Source: Aotearoamyces nothofagi (Eukaryota; Ascomycota; Leotiomycetes; Leotiales; Tympanidaceae). Taken from it: a DNA stretch of 64,000 nucleotides. The DNA is taken from NCBI GenBank assembly GCA_015345905.1, contig JADDTR010000025.1:248001-312000 (forward strand), written 5' to 3'. Of the stretch, positions 11,049-21,637 are shown piece by piece; positions within the stretch are counted from its first letter, which is position 1, and each line of letters starts with the position of its first letter. The translations under genes and the position numbers were made by a program. The notes under the pieces are model-generated. The model searched no databases. It was not told the origin of the DNA and saw only the letters and a program-made list of their open reading frames with translations.

Positions 11049-13469
11049 ATGGCGCTCCCGCTCTCTACCTCCACAGTCACCACCACAGCCCAGGCATTCG
11101 AAAATCCTCTCCCTAGCGTGCGCCAATTCCACAAGCAACTACACCTCGCGCTCGAGGAGAAGAATGGCAGGCTCCGGACGCTGGTTGGCGGCAGCTATCG
11201 CGAGCTGCTCGGCACAGCGGAAATGATTGTCGATATGCGGAGGGATATTGAGGATGTGGAAGGCAAACTGGGCAGGGTTGCCGAGGGCTGTGGGAGGAGT
11301 GCGATTATGAAGCGGGTCTCTGGCTTGGGAAAGCTGGGCATTGCGCCGGATGGCGTGGCAGGAGATGAGGACAGAAAGTTGGGATGGATGGCGAGGATGA
11401 AGGTATTAGGTGGATGTGCGGTTATTGTGGGACGATCACTGAGAGGTAAAGACACTGGACGTGGGGAAGGGGAGAGTAGAGGACGGAGACTAGTCACGGC
11501 TGCGAAAGTGTTGGTCCTTTCGAGGCTGTTGATTAAAAGCCTCGGGGATGAAGTAAAGGACGGGGAGAATAGCATCGATGGCGCAGTGGAGTTGCTTGAG
11601 GAGATGAGAAGGAAACTTGGCTCGTTGCGGAGACGTCTGCTAAGAGGTGTAGAGAGGATGCTTGAGAAGTTGGATGGAGAAAGGGAGGACTTGATACAGG
11701 CACTGTGCGCATACAGTCTTGCTACGAGCTCCGGCGCAAAAGACGTGCTGAGACATTTTCTGCACGTCCGTGGCGAGGCGATGGCACTTGCCTTTGAAGA
11801 TGACGGTGAAGCCGTTGCCAAAGAAAAGAAACAGGAAGCTGTTATGCGGGCTTTGGGGCTGTACACAAGGACTCTACTTGATGTCCAAGCTCTCGTCCCA
11901 AGACGCCTATCAGATGCTTTGCTAGACCTAAAAGGAAGGCCACTACTCAAGGATGAGGCCATTAGAGATCTCGAGAGCCTGAGATTGGATATCCATGAGA
12001 AGTGGTTTGGAGATGAGATTATGTTTTTTACACCATATACCAGGCATGATGATCTAGATGGGACACTGGCCATGACTACGTTAAAAGGGTGGTCGAAGAA
12101 GGCGGCCGAGGTCTTACTCCTAGGCTTCGAGCAGGCCTTGCAGCATGTGATGGAGTTTAAGGCTGTGGTGGAACTGAGGACGAAGATTTTTGAGATGTGG
12201 AATCTCGAAGGCGGTAAAGCAAAGGGATTTGACTCGTCAGTCATGCTTGATGGGTTACGCAAGGTAATCAACAATCGCTTGGTGGATTTGCTCGAAGCCA
12301 GAATAGCGAAACTCCACCTGGTTGGCACCGAGGTCGAAGCCACTCTAGGTACATGGACAGCCTCTAGGCACAACAAGCAGAGCAGTCTATGGAGCAACGA
12401 GCATCTCGGTATGGATTTAAGCCACGGTGCGAAATCATTCAAACATGCTATGATCGCCCATGTACACGGAAGAACCGATTCTGTCTCACGGGTTGTCAAT
12501 GGCTATGAGACATGGCGACATCTTGTCGATGAGATGGTCACTACAATCGATCAAATGAAGAAGCAGAGGTGGGATGATGATCTTGACAGTCTTGAAGATG
12601 ACCTCGCTCTAGAGAACAGGAACACTCTATTAAGCAAGGTTGATCCAGAAATGCTTCAAGATCGTACAGATGCTAGTTTGGATGATGCATTCAAAACCCT
12701 ACACCAGAAACTTACAGCACTCTCGGCTACGTACAAGGACAGCGAGGAATCTGGCGGTATCACCGTTTTCATACTCCGAGTCGTACGGGAGCTCCGTGCA
12801 GAGTTACCCAAACGCCCTAACCTAACCTCTTTCGGCTTGTCCTTAGTGCCTCAACTGCACAGTGCCCTTGTTTCAAGCATATCATCGGAGCCTTTATCGA
12901 ACTTTACTGAGACGATTAATAGGCGGAAGAAGGTTACCGGACGCGCTCTCTGGGAAGGCTCGCCTGAACTCCCTATATACCCGTCGCCATCAACATTCAA
13001 GTTCCTACACAGCCTTACTTCTTCGATGGCAAGTGCTGGTAACGACTTGTGGAGTCCGACTTCTGTAAAGGCCCTGAAAACGTATTTAACTAAGCAACTC
13101 GGAGAGCAATTGAGCGAAGCGCTTCAACCTTCGGCTTCAGAAGACAAGAGTGAAGCCAACGGTCACAAAAATGGAGACGAAAAGGTTCCTAAGGAAAAGG
13201 ATATGTCCGGAGAAGGAAGCGAAGGTGGCAATACTACTACTTCCGAGGGAACTCTATCGAAGCCACAGGATATCATAATCCAGTCTCTCTTCGATGTACT
13301 TGTTCTTCAGACATGCTTGGTAGCGCCTGGAGAATCAGGAGCTTTGGCCACTCTGGAGCAATCCCTTAAAGCACGTACGGAGCTGGATACGAACTCAGCC
13401 GAGCGATTACGAGGCGCCGCTCAGGAATATTGGAGGCGGACCAATTTACTTTTTGGACTTTTAGCGTAG
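11049..13469 (+). CDS. COG1: Conserved oligomeric Golgi complex subunit 1 (COG1)
   Basis: A single exon of 806 residues. COG1 belongs to the lobe A/B bridge of the eight-subunit COG tether, which captures retrograde vesicles at the Golgi. The best evidence is the N-terminal signature at about residues 38-70: LRTLVGGSYRELLGTAEMIV, then DMRRDIEDVEG, the COG1/Vps51-type start in which a conserved helix precedes a long helical body. The rest is mostly predicted helix, with charged linkers at 190-260 and a Lys/Glu/Gly-rich linker near 695-735 before a C-terminal helical end. The length is greater than yeast Cog1 (417) and less than human COG1 (980), as usual for filamentous fungi. No intron is needed. 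A 434-codon frame on the opposite strand is its shadow. Confidence 0.82.
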   Translation: MALPLSTSTVTTTAQAFENPLPSVRQFHKQLHLALEEKNGRLRTLVGGSYRELLGTAEMIVDMRRDIEDVEGKLGRVAEGCGRSAIMKRVSGLGKLGIAPDGVAGDEDRKLGWMARMKVLGGCAVIVGRSLRGKDTGRGEGESRGRRLVTAAKVLVLSRLLIKSLGDEVKDGENSIDGAVELLEEMRRKLGSLRRRLLRGVERMLEKLDGEREDLIQALCAYSLATSSGAKDVLRHFLHVRGEAMALAFEDDGEAVAKEKKQEAVMRALGLYTRTLLDVQALVPRRLSDALLDLKGRPLLKDEAIRDLESLRLDIHEKWFGDEIMFFTPYTRHDDLDGTLAMTTLKGWSKKAAEVLLLGFEQALQHVMEFKAVVELRTKIFEMWNLEGGKAKGFDSSVMLDGLRKVINNRLVDLLEARIAKLHLVGTEVEATLGTWTASRHNKQSSLWSNEHLGMDLSHGAKSFKHAMIAHVHGRTDSVSRVVNGYETWRHLVDEMVTTIDQMKKQRWDDDLDSLEDDLALENRNTLLSKVDPEMLQDRTDASLDDAFKTLHQKLTALSATYKDSEESGGITVFILRVVRELRAELPKRPNLTSFGLSLVPQLHSALVSSISSEPLSNFTETINRRKKVTGRALWEGSPELPIYPSPSTFKFLHSLTSSMASAGNDLWSPTSVKALKTYLTKQLGEQLSEALQPSASEDKSEANGHKNGDEKVPKEKDMSGEGSEGGNTTTSEGTLSKPQDIIIQSLFDVLVLQTCLVAPGESGALATLEQSLKARTELDTNSAERLRGAAQEYWRRTNLLFGLLA

Positions 13470-13668
13470 AGATAGAATAGATGTATTGAGCAAGTAAACA
13501 TCTGAAACGAAATACCATCTGAAACCAATCTCACAGCCTTGCGGAATAATAGTTTTTCCGAAAGACGATGCCACGTGCCGAGGGGTCGCCGCGACCAAAA
13601 ATACGAAGCTTGGTATTCTACAGCTTTTTCTTTTACTGAATACAGTGTGCCTGTGTCAGTCTCACAGC

Positions 13669-15046
13669 ATGACTACCATGCGCCTTACGTTTCTTTACCC
13701 TCATTTGTTTCGTTCGATAAGAATTAGTGAGCCCGCAGCGCAGACAGTACGGCAATGCCTTCATCGGCGCCCCAACACAAGAAATGCTACTTTCGTAACG
13801 ACACCGCGCAAAGGACAGAAGTTTGTACAACGCCATGGAAAGGCTATCGACCCATTACTCGCACCGGGCGGACCAAATGATGACAAGAAAGTGTCTGGGC
13901 TGGGCGATATAAAGGAGACGAAAGGCATTGGAAAGAGCAAGAAGGAAAAGGCAGAGCCGGCGCCGAAGACGGGCGAGAAAGAAGCTTTCAAGACTCCAGA
14001 ATCGATGTATACATCTGCTTTGTCCGGAGAAATGGAATCTGCGGCTCGTATACCTGGGGATCGAACAGTCGAAGGAACGGTTCCCAATGACAAGGATGCG
14101 CCTGCAAAAGCAACTCCGCTTGAACCTGCGGCTGCCACTACGGATGAGATCAATGGGGCTTTACAGGCTGTTCTACATATGCAGCCGCCATCCGATCCAA
14201 TACCTGAAAGCGTGCGTCACATGCATACGCCGCCATATGTGCATCATTTCGATACATACACTTTAGTAAAGGGGGTTGAAGAAGGGGGGTTCACGAATGA
14301 CCAGGCTGTAACAGCAATGAAAGCTGTGAGGGGTCTATTAACATATAATCTTGATCGAGCGAAGGAAGGGCTAGTTAGTAGGAGCGATGTTGAGAATGTA
14401 AGTTAGCTCAACTCCTGAAGCAGTATTTCCAAGTCTTGGTTTTAACAATACGCTCAGGAGTCGTATCTCTTCCGTGCAGCATGCTCTGAACTCCGCACCG
14501 AGATCCAGAATAGTCGCAGAGCAAACGAAGAGACGATGCGCAGGGAACGCACGCTCTTGCAGCATGAAGTGGATATTCTGAATCAGAAGCTGACCCAAGA
14601 GTTGGTGACGTTGAAGGATGACTTGAGAGGCATGTTCAACGACCGCAAGATGGCCGTCCGCATGGAACAGCGGTCTATGGAAAGTGCCGTAAGTCTTCTC
14701 ACCTTCCAGCCACCCAACTCATCTAACCTCCCCCTAGATCCAAGAACTCAACTACAAAATCACCGTCGCCCTAAACAGCGACTCCAAATCAGAAGTAGAA
14801 GGCCTCCGCTGGGTCCTCACGCGCCGCTCCGTCATGGGCATCCTCTTTATGGCGCTGATGGTGCTCTCGTCGCTGCGTTATGCGAGCTATCGCGCCCACG
14901 AGGATGAACTGATCAGGAAGAGGCTTGAGAAGGAGCATGCGGAGATGGAGAAGCGGCGCGCTAATGGGGGGCCACAGACGAATGGAGGGCCGCGCGAGAG
15001 CGATTTGGCTGCAGGCACAGCTGCTGAGGCAATGGCTGCAAATTGA
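13669..15046 (+). CDS. Mitochondrial DUF1640 protein (MCUR1/CCDC90/Fmp32 type)
   Basis: Three exons: 13669-14397, 14458-14688 and 14738-15046, all phase 0 with GTAAGT donors, giving about 422 residues. An upstream in-frame ATG at 13645 is possible; I prefer 13669 because what follows is a better mitochondrial presequence (Arg-rich, no acidic residues for about 20 positions). The conserved DUF1640 core begins with HHFDTYTLVKGVEEGGFTND and runs through YLFRAACSELRTEI and a long coiled coil. It ends in a single membrane segment (VMGILFMALMVLSSLRY) and a short charged tail. The family are inner-membrane proteins linked to the calcium uniporter in animals and to cytochrome oxidase assembly or proline use in yeast; which role holds here is unknown. 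The long low-complexity region before the core (residues 60-170) is usual in fungi. Confidence 0.88.
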
Positions 15047-15190
15047 TGCGGCATAGATGTTGATATGAAATACCCTTTATATGGATAATAAAATAGAGAG
15101 AAATCTAAGCGGATTCAACCATCAACGCAAGCAAACTGTAGGACAATGCATATTATATTCCCCTCTAAAGCAGCTGCTAAACTAAGATGC

Positions 15191-15709
15191 TTATTGCCAT
15201 CGCTGGCGCGAGCTGCTGGCCCGGCCAACGCCTCTCCAACGAGGCAGCAGAACCCCTTGACCAATTAAGGCCAGCACAAATTCCATGACCCAGGACTGGC
15301 AGTTCCAGTCCCGGGAGCAATTGTCGGCTCGGAATATCTGGGCGAGGTGCCGTACCCCGTTCACATAGTATCGGCGGACTCGGCCCAAGGAAATCGAGAC
15401 TCGGTGGAGTCGAGCCCGTCCAGGGCGAGCATTCCAGCGAGCTGGGGCTATGTAGGAGGCCGGTCCTCCGACGTTATCGTGCACTTGGTGTATCGATGAT
15501 GCCCCGGCGGGTGGATGCGCGGAAAGTGCCCCATGGTCGGGATCTGGGGGATCCGCCGGACGATATATAACAAGATCGATAGCTGTACTTATATCATGCG
15601 GGTCGGAGGGATATGCAAAGGCTCCATGGACCAGAACCACAGCCCGAGAGCGGCGTGGGCTTCGGCGTCGCGGCGCTCTGGGCAGTACAGTGCTGTACGC
15701 ACAGCACAT
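15191..15709 (-). CDS. Orphan protein with WNCQSWV motif, possibly degraded
   Basis: An open frame of 172 codons. Its middle and end look like a small fungal family of unknown function: LVIYRPADPPDPDHGA, then a spaced C-terminal core ending in DWNCQSWVMEFVLAL. I recall such proteins having DHWA at the first block; here the Trp is Gly. The first 45 residues are Arg-rich and unlike the family, so the true start may lie in an unseen exon, or the gene may be decaying. Flanking DNA is AT-rich, in contrast to the GC-rich frame. It lies between the DUF1640 gene and a deleted esterase, at the left edge of the accessory region. Confidence 0.4.
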   Translation of the reverse strand: MCCAYSTVLPRAPRRRSPRRSRAVVLVHGAFAYPSDPHDISTAIDLVIYRPADPPDPDHGALSAHPPAGASSIHQVHDNVGGPASYIAPARWNARPGRARLHRVSISLGRVRRYYVNGVRHLAQIFRADNCSRDWNCQSWVMEFVLALIGQGVLLPRWRGVGRASSSRQRWQ

Positions 15710-16235
15710 ATTAGCGCCCTATCGCGTATGATAACTATGATAACTTACGGCATAATAAAAACAGTCAATATTAAACAGTCAATAACCTACAATTCTCACT
15801 GCGTGAAGATAGCTGTTAATGACGCTTGATTTATGAAATGCGTCCGAATTCCCCATTCGTGACGGCCCAGCTTCGCTGCTACATTGCACCTTCCCAGCGT
15901 TGTTCATCTCGACGCTGCGGTTTTGAAATCAATCTTTTTTGATAATCTGGCAAGGCTGGACAACACTCCAGTAAACAATAGGAGCAACTTCGAGTTTTAA
16001 TCATATTCCAAGTGAAACAAGGCATATGAAGCTATAGCATGTCTCTTCCTTATTGGGGCATTGTGATCTGGACTAGCTTTTGACCTGAATGCCAAGGTAA
16101 AAGTACTCAAGAACGCCTCCGTTCTCACCTCGATCTTTCAAAATCCATTACCATACTGCTTTTTAAGTTGCGTCGAAATTCACACCTGCACAGATTGCAC
16201 GACTCAAACGGCAATTAAACACATATTCTACTAAT
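15710..16235. other. Intergenic, AT-rich
   Basis: AT-rich DNA with a short direct repeat (aaacagtcaata) at about 15757-15785. It would be the promoter side of both the orphan frame and the esterase relic. No gene is seen. Confidence 0.5.
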
Positions 16236-16673
16236 ATGGACAGCTTCATAGTTGCTCCTCGCGATGAGCAGCGTACTCACACGGTCATTTTCCTCCATGG
16301 GCGCGACAGCGTTGCTGAGGAGTTCGCCGATGAATTCTTCGAAAGCCGGGCATCTGACGACAGATTCTTCCAGGAAATATTCCCGGCCTTCAAGTGGGTC
16401 TTTCCTTCCTCCAGACTCCGAACTTCGAAGATATTTGGAACCGGAATGTCACAGTGGTTTGACATGTCGTCGGTGGAGAGCCCACCAGTCTTTCTTTCTC
16501 ACTCCAAAGGTGATACGATCGTACCAATCGTAAATGGAGAGGACTTATACCAGAGTCTAAAGAGTATTGGTATGGATGTGACTTGGAAGGTATACGAAGA
16601 AGGAGGTCACTGGGTCAATGAACCACAAGGAGTAGACGATATAATAGAATTTATTCAGCATATCATTGTTTAA
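16236..16673 (+). pseudogene. Internally deleted phospholipase/carboxylesterase
   Basis: A 145-codon open frame in which the start and end of an alpha/beta-hydrolase of the acyl-protein thioesterase type (Abhydrolase_2) are joined directly. The first half has the oxyanion strand HTVIFLHGRDS and FGTGMSQWFDMSSVE. The last part has SHSKGDTIVPI (catalytic Asp region) and EEGGHWVNEP (catalytic His region). The middle, normally some 80-100 residues with the G-x-S-x-G nucleophile elbow, is absent; the junction is near residue 82-84 (about 16480). Family members are normally 220-260 residues. The frame stays open, so the deletion is in phase. As read it cannot be a normal esterase. It is either a relic, a non-catalytic remnant or an assembly collapse. 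Confidence 0.75.
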
Positions 16674-17223
16674 TGATAGCTATACCAATACAAGAGATAT
16701 TCAAGTAACACAAACAACAGCAACCATATTCCTTAGGACTAATATCAAGAGACAGAAATATTTTAAATGATCGAATTATACTATTCAGAAAGACTGAGTA
16801 TGTTTGATTGCCTCCTTGGGGTAGAATAGTTCAAGTGCTGATTGTATATTCTGGTGTACAATCGGCAAATGGCGCAGACTCATTACCGGGATGATGATAG
16901 GGACAGCAAGGCAGAGGGCTAGACTGGCTATTATTTAATCTAATTTGCATTGCTATCTACATTACTTCATGCGGCAACACCGAATTGCTAGTATATACCA
17001 ACCTGCCGCTTCACTTTCTTCATCCTCGTCATTCTCGCAGGCTCATAGCATCAGGGAGGAAGCAGCGGCCTTAGCAGTTTGTGAGGCAGCCGCCATATGG
17101 GACTAGGGGACACTAAGCCACTAGCGTCCCAAACGGCTAAACGGGGCTCTTTTTTAGCCCTCGGCGCATCCGTCCCATCTGCTCTCGAGATACCCGTCCC
17201 CTTTGCGCATACTCTTCCACGCC
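16674..17223. other. Intergenic
   Basis: AT-rich to about 17000, then a more GC-rich promoter for the PH-like gene. No frame or repeat worth reporting. Confidence 0.5.
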
Positions 17224-19212
17224 ATGGAAGGATGTCTTCTTTGCCCGCCTGACCGCGCGACCATAATTGGACGGGCCGTGTGGAAGGTAAGTCTTTCCCA
17301 TGCCCACCATTGATTCTTCAACCAGCTCACTATTTGCCGTCTAGTCCCGATTCGTTGTTCTTGGACCCCCTCAACGACCACAACCTCCTCCTCTGCCACG
17401 TTCTGGCTCATCTTCCCGGCTCCAAAGTGCGCGCATTGCAATAAAAACATCGCCTACAAAGCCGGTAGAGGATCCTGCACCGGGTCCATCAGATCAGCTA
17501 TGGCTGTCGGTCTACAAGCAAAAGGTTCGGCAACAGACGGCTCTTGGAGGCATATCAGACTGATACAATTACTATAGGGCGATTTGGAAGCTATTTCACA
17601 ACACCAGGTTTCCTCTATCAAGACCTGCGAGGTCCAGAACCTCCAATATCGAAAACCTGGGCCAACCGTTCCTACGCTTGTTCTAACCATGAAACCGGAT
17701 ATCGCTGGTGACAAGTCACGCAAACGGCGATCAAGCAGAACCGGCGGCCTTTCATCCTCGTCGAGTCACTTTCCAAATTCTCTTCTCTTTCGCAGCATAT
17801 CCGATGAACGATTTAGTATTTATGACTGGCAGGTTATGATTGAACCACAAATCACTACGAATAACGAGTTTCCCATATCACCATTGTCCCCCAACTTTAA
17901 TTCTTTCACCAATCCCTTTGCGCCTCTAGCTGCTGATCGACAACCCCCACAAAAGAATCCAAGACCCGAGTTACATCCGCGAGGGTCGAGTAATACCTAC
18001 TCAACCATTCAAACCCGTGAGAGAGCGAATACCACAAACATGATTTCTCCGTCGCCCTCGCTTCGCTCTAGACGCAGTGATATCTCTTCTCAGGCGTCAT
18101 CTCATCACCGTATTCCAGGTTACAATAACGCACTCCCAATACAGCTTAAGCCATCGGATCTACCATCTCCAGCTTCAACTACGGGTTATGAAGACCAACT
18201 TATTTCCGGCTGGACTTCAGCACAAGGGCGATCATCGGCACTCTCGTCGCACACCCGTGGTAGCAATAGTATTAATATGGCTGGCACTACTCCACCGGCA
18301 CCTCGAGAATCGATTTTAGACCGTGCATTTATGATGAGGTGTATCCCGGGATCCGAGCGCCTCCCACCAGGAGATGATGAAGGTGGAAAGATGAGCAGCA
18401 TTGCTCGGTTTGAGGCTTTAATGCGAGAATCCGACGAACGAAGAGCAAAGGCAGAACGGGACAGAAAGGATAGCGCAAATGGTTGGGAACTTGAAGAGGA
18501 AGACGAGGATTCTGATGAGGATTCCGAAGCCGATGAGAAGCCAGTATCCGCGAGGAATGCCAGCTATGATGAGGACGACATCGAAGAAAAGGACGCGGAT
18601 TTAACCGGGATTCCCACACCGGCACAACGTGCATTAGATTATATTTCTGGCCGACCCACCCCAGCACTTCCGTCCTCGTCACACTCACATCACTCACTCT
18701 CGCCCTTTACTTTACAACAAAAAGTCCCGCCTATTCCTCCCCTAGACGACCGTTACCTTATGAATCCACCTAGAAAAGATCGACCAACCAGTCTCGCTAT
18801 CCTTCCAATCTCCAAACCGACGGCAAATTCTACGGACGCAGAGCCTAGCCTAGCATCGAATCCACATCGCCGCTCCTCGAGCTCTACTAAACGTCTTTCA
18901 TTCACGGAATTTGCAAGAAGGTTGAGTAGCACGAGTTCTCTGCTGCTGGTCCAGACAAATGCATCGAGCTCTTCCAGCAAGCACAGTAGACATAGTAGTA
19001 GCGAGGCTAGCTTTGGCTTCGAAAACGAAGCCAAAAATGGCGAAAAAGAGCTCCAAAGAGGCTTAAGTCAGAGTAGACTAAGCGGTATGGCAAGAAGTGG
19101 TGCCGGCACCAGCGGTACCGCAGCAGGCCAACAGGACACGGATAATCGCTGCGGTACGGGATGGCGAGCCAGCGGCCTAGGGGTTTTCGGTGGTGAGGGT
19201 GGCTTCCTATGA
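17224..19212 (+). CDS. PH-like fungal protein with Ser-rich tail
   Basis: Three exons inferred from phase and residue continuity: 17224-17286, 17345-17524 and 17578-19212, about 625 residues. The second intron has a weak donor (GTTCGG) but is needed to keep WLSVYKQK running into GDLEAISQHQVSS. The N-terminal 110-160 residues look like a PH-type fold: VWKSRFVVLG, WLSVYKQK, a strand with VQNLQYRKPGPTVPTLVLTM, and SIYDWQVMI at a helix position. The remainder is disordered: Pro/Ser-rich, an acidic run (residues 310-330) and many RRSSS sites suited to basophilic kinases. I recall similar architecture in ascomycete genomes but no assigned function. Membrane or phosphoinositide binding is inference only. 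Confidence 0.72.
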
Positions 19213-19953
19213 AGGCTTTTGACGAACGACACTAGAAAGACGGATGATGATTGAAAGCTTATGTAATTATATGCATGTGAACATATGGGGAGCAAAGGCT
19301 GTTTGCTTACTATTCTGGCGCTGTTTATTCTTTTACTAGGGTACGCATTTTGATTGGGCTATTCTTTACGATATCCATGTAGGAGGGTTACTGGAGTTTT
19401 GCTTTTTCTTGCCCCCCTTAATTTCTCGATGTATTGTAACGATAGAAAACTGATTTTTGATTTTTGCGATTTTGATTTTTTGGGAGAGCTGGGTTTAGAG
19501 ACCGGATGATAGACTTCCGAAGGGTAGTTGATAATTTTTTGTGAGTGAGACTTGAATAGGTGGGTTTAATGGTTGGGATGGGATTGGAGGTGGTTTATAT
19601 GCCCCATGAGGCGGCTATGCTATGTATGGAATATATATCCATTTAAACGGCTGTAATAATCGATAATTAATAATTCAGAAGATTAAAGAGTATTGTCGAG
19701 GACTCGAGGGCAGTAGCGGTGACGAAGTAGGGCTCGAGCTCATCACAGGCTTCGTTGCCATTAGCAACCTTCCCAAACCCCAACATTCGGCTGGTCTTGT
19801 AGATCGTTTGAAAACCAAGCATCGCCGCGTCTATTCAGCAGCGACTTGGAAGGAGTGCAAAATAACGTATGCACTAATCAATAGGTATAGACGAGGCGTT
19901 TTCTTCGGGCAGTCTTTTGAGGTATGTCGTATCGACGGCGGGTATAGGAGAGG
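19213..19953. other. Intergenic, AT-rich 3' region
   Basis: T/G-rich DNA follows the PH-like gene, with poly-T-like stretches at 19440-19490. No gene is seen on the plus strand. A minus-strand frame at 19831-20310 with one hydrophobic run is weak and overlaps the candidate gene to its right. Confidence 0.4.
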
Positions 19954-20459
19954 ATGAGAAAAGAAGGCAGTGAAGAGAGGGACGGCGGCGAGGGGAAAGG
20001 AGATGACGACGAGAATCAAGATCGGCAATATACAAGGTACAGTACTTGTATAAGGTCTGTCTCTTCTGCATTCCACCGCCGTTGTGATCCTCTTCTGATC
20101 TGATATGTTGCTGTCTTTGCTGTCGAGCCTACAGTAACGTCTACAGCAATGTCCACCGGACCGTACCCCTGGCAACTTATCAGCTCCAAGACCGGCAGCT
20201 CCACCAAGACGTAGATAGGAGCACCGCCGCAGATCCGCCCCGCCCGTATCTCCTTTCCGAGGCCGGTCCGAGTGTCTCCGGGGTTCGAGTGGGCCCTTTC
20301 CTTTCTCCATGGGGTAGTTTAGCGAGCCAATCGCCCTATACCTCCCCTTCAGGCCACCAGCTTCCTCCTCCTCCTCTTCTTCTTCCTCTTTCTTCTCCTG
20401 CTACAACCCAGGCCCAGGAGCACATTCAATACCAGGCCGCTGTTAACTTAGACCCTTGA
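19954..20459 (+). CDS. Candidate two-exon Pro-rich protein
   Basis: Weak model. A short acidic exon (19954-20036) ends at GTACAG, and an open frame (20147-20459) with no ATG of its own follows a CTACAG acceptor. The two agree in phase and would give about 131 residues. The second part is Pro/Leu/Ser-rich and is partly made by a long pyrimidine tract (20361-20399). No motif is recognised. A competing frame of 159 codons on the minus strand covers much of it. It may be only the leader of the HET fragment to the right. Confidence 0.2.
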
Positions 20460-20581
20460 TGTTGTATAGAAGAGCATAACGCCTTTGAACCTACCGAACC
20501 CTTCGATGTGATGTGAGAACCCTCTGAGCTCAGGATGCAGCAGGTCTGGACCCCGCACAAGCACGGCTGAAGAGAAAAATC

Positions 20582-20905
20582 ATGGATAGCCATCTGGAGA
20601 CTAACTCCTTTACCTACGAAGCTCTAGCAAGGGATCAAATACGCCTCCTGACGATCCGGCAGAAGGTTTCTCGTCCCTCGTCCCTCGAGGAAAATGAACT
20701 ACTCTTCGACTTATCCAACGTTGATTTGCTTTCGGCGCCCGAGTATATAGCCTTGTCCTATACCTGGGACGATCAGATCCGGGACCAAAATCTCTTAGTG
20801 AATGGATCAGTCCTAAAGGTCATCAAAAACATACCCATTTTACTGCCATATTTGTTCATGACTGGCGGAAGTCGAAATTTCTGGATCGATGGCATCTGCT
20901 CATAA
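20582..20905 (+). pseudogene. HET-domain fragment
   Basis: A 107-codon frame matches only the start of a heterokaryon-incompatibility (HET) domain: a leader ending in DQIRLLTI, the block YIALSYTW, and a final WIDGIC. In whole proteins this is followed by INQ and several hundred more residues; here nothing further is seen and the DNA beyond is AT-rich and repetitive. I read it as a fossil fragment. A whole HET gene lies 4 kb to the right on the same strand, but the two differ in sequence and the fragment is not an obvious recent copy. Confidence 0.7.
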
Positions 20906-21637
20906 GTCGATTGATACCGAACAAAAGACCTCGGAAACTTGAGGTTTAAACCTCTAGAAGAATCCACCCACACACCCTCAACCACCCACCAAGAACATTA
21001 AAAATAAAAAATAAATAAAAACAAGAACACCAAAAAAGGCAAATTCAAGACATATCCGTTCACAATGAAATCGATAAGACCTTATACAGTAATGCCCATT
21101 TGTAAGCCTTGATACAGGTAGTTTGACATTAGAATATCGACATGATCGTTTTCCATTTTCGTCTTGTGACCTGAGTAGTCACTCTAACCTGAGCTCCCTA
21201 AGTTGAACCCTGAGTTGAGCCCTGAGTCCTGAGCAGTCACTACTCTAACTTGAGCTGAGCCTGAGCTGAGCCTTGAGCATGCCGATGAGCCAGCTGGCTG
21301 ATGCTCAGAGGGATCCTTTTCTGGCCCCTCGCGAATCGGTTATAGTTTCCATATTGTCTCGCAGATGCAGGACAAATTAATGCCTCTTTTACTCTTGATT
21401 GAATGAAACCTGCGAAGCAGATTATTGGCCAAAATCAATACAATTTTTAACCCTAATTTACATCACAAATTACCCAGATAAGTAATATCCTCGCCTACAC
21501 CACTACCTCAAGTTTATCCAACATAAGACTTACGCTGACTTCATCGAATGGTGTTATGTAGCCTATTTCGTTCCTATGTTAGAATGCTTGGTCTAGAGGG
21601 AGGTGCTCAATGGGAACATACCATAAGTATGTTAGTC
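20906..21637. other. Gene-free, A-rich and repetitive
   Basis: An A-rich run at 20995-21040 is followed by TGAGC-rich imperfect repeats (listed separately) and then AT-rich DNA up to the minus-strand gene. No frame has a motif. Confidence 0.5.
21171..21290. repeat. Imperfect CTGAG-rich direct repeats
   Basis: CTGAG, TTGAG and TGAGC words recur about fifteen times. A longer unit, ctgagtagtcactctaac, reappears near 21230 as an expanded copy with CACTACTC. It is non-coding and resembles locally duplicated DNA beside the HET fragment. Confidence 0.6.

Noticed and set aside
11195-12499. 434-codon open frame on the minus strand
   Set aside because: Lies wholly opposite the COG1 coding sequence, is Ser/Pro-rich and has no motif; a shadow.
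19831-20310. 159-codon minus-strand frame with one hydrophobic run
   Set aside because: Arg-rich first half, no family resemblance, competes with a plus-strand model that is itself weak.
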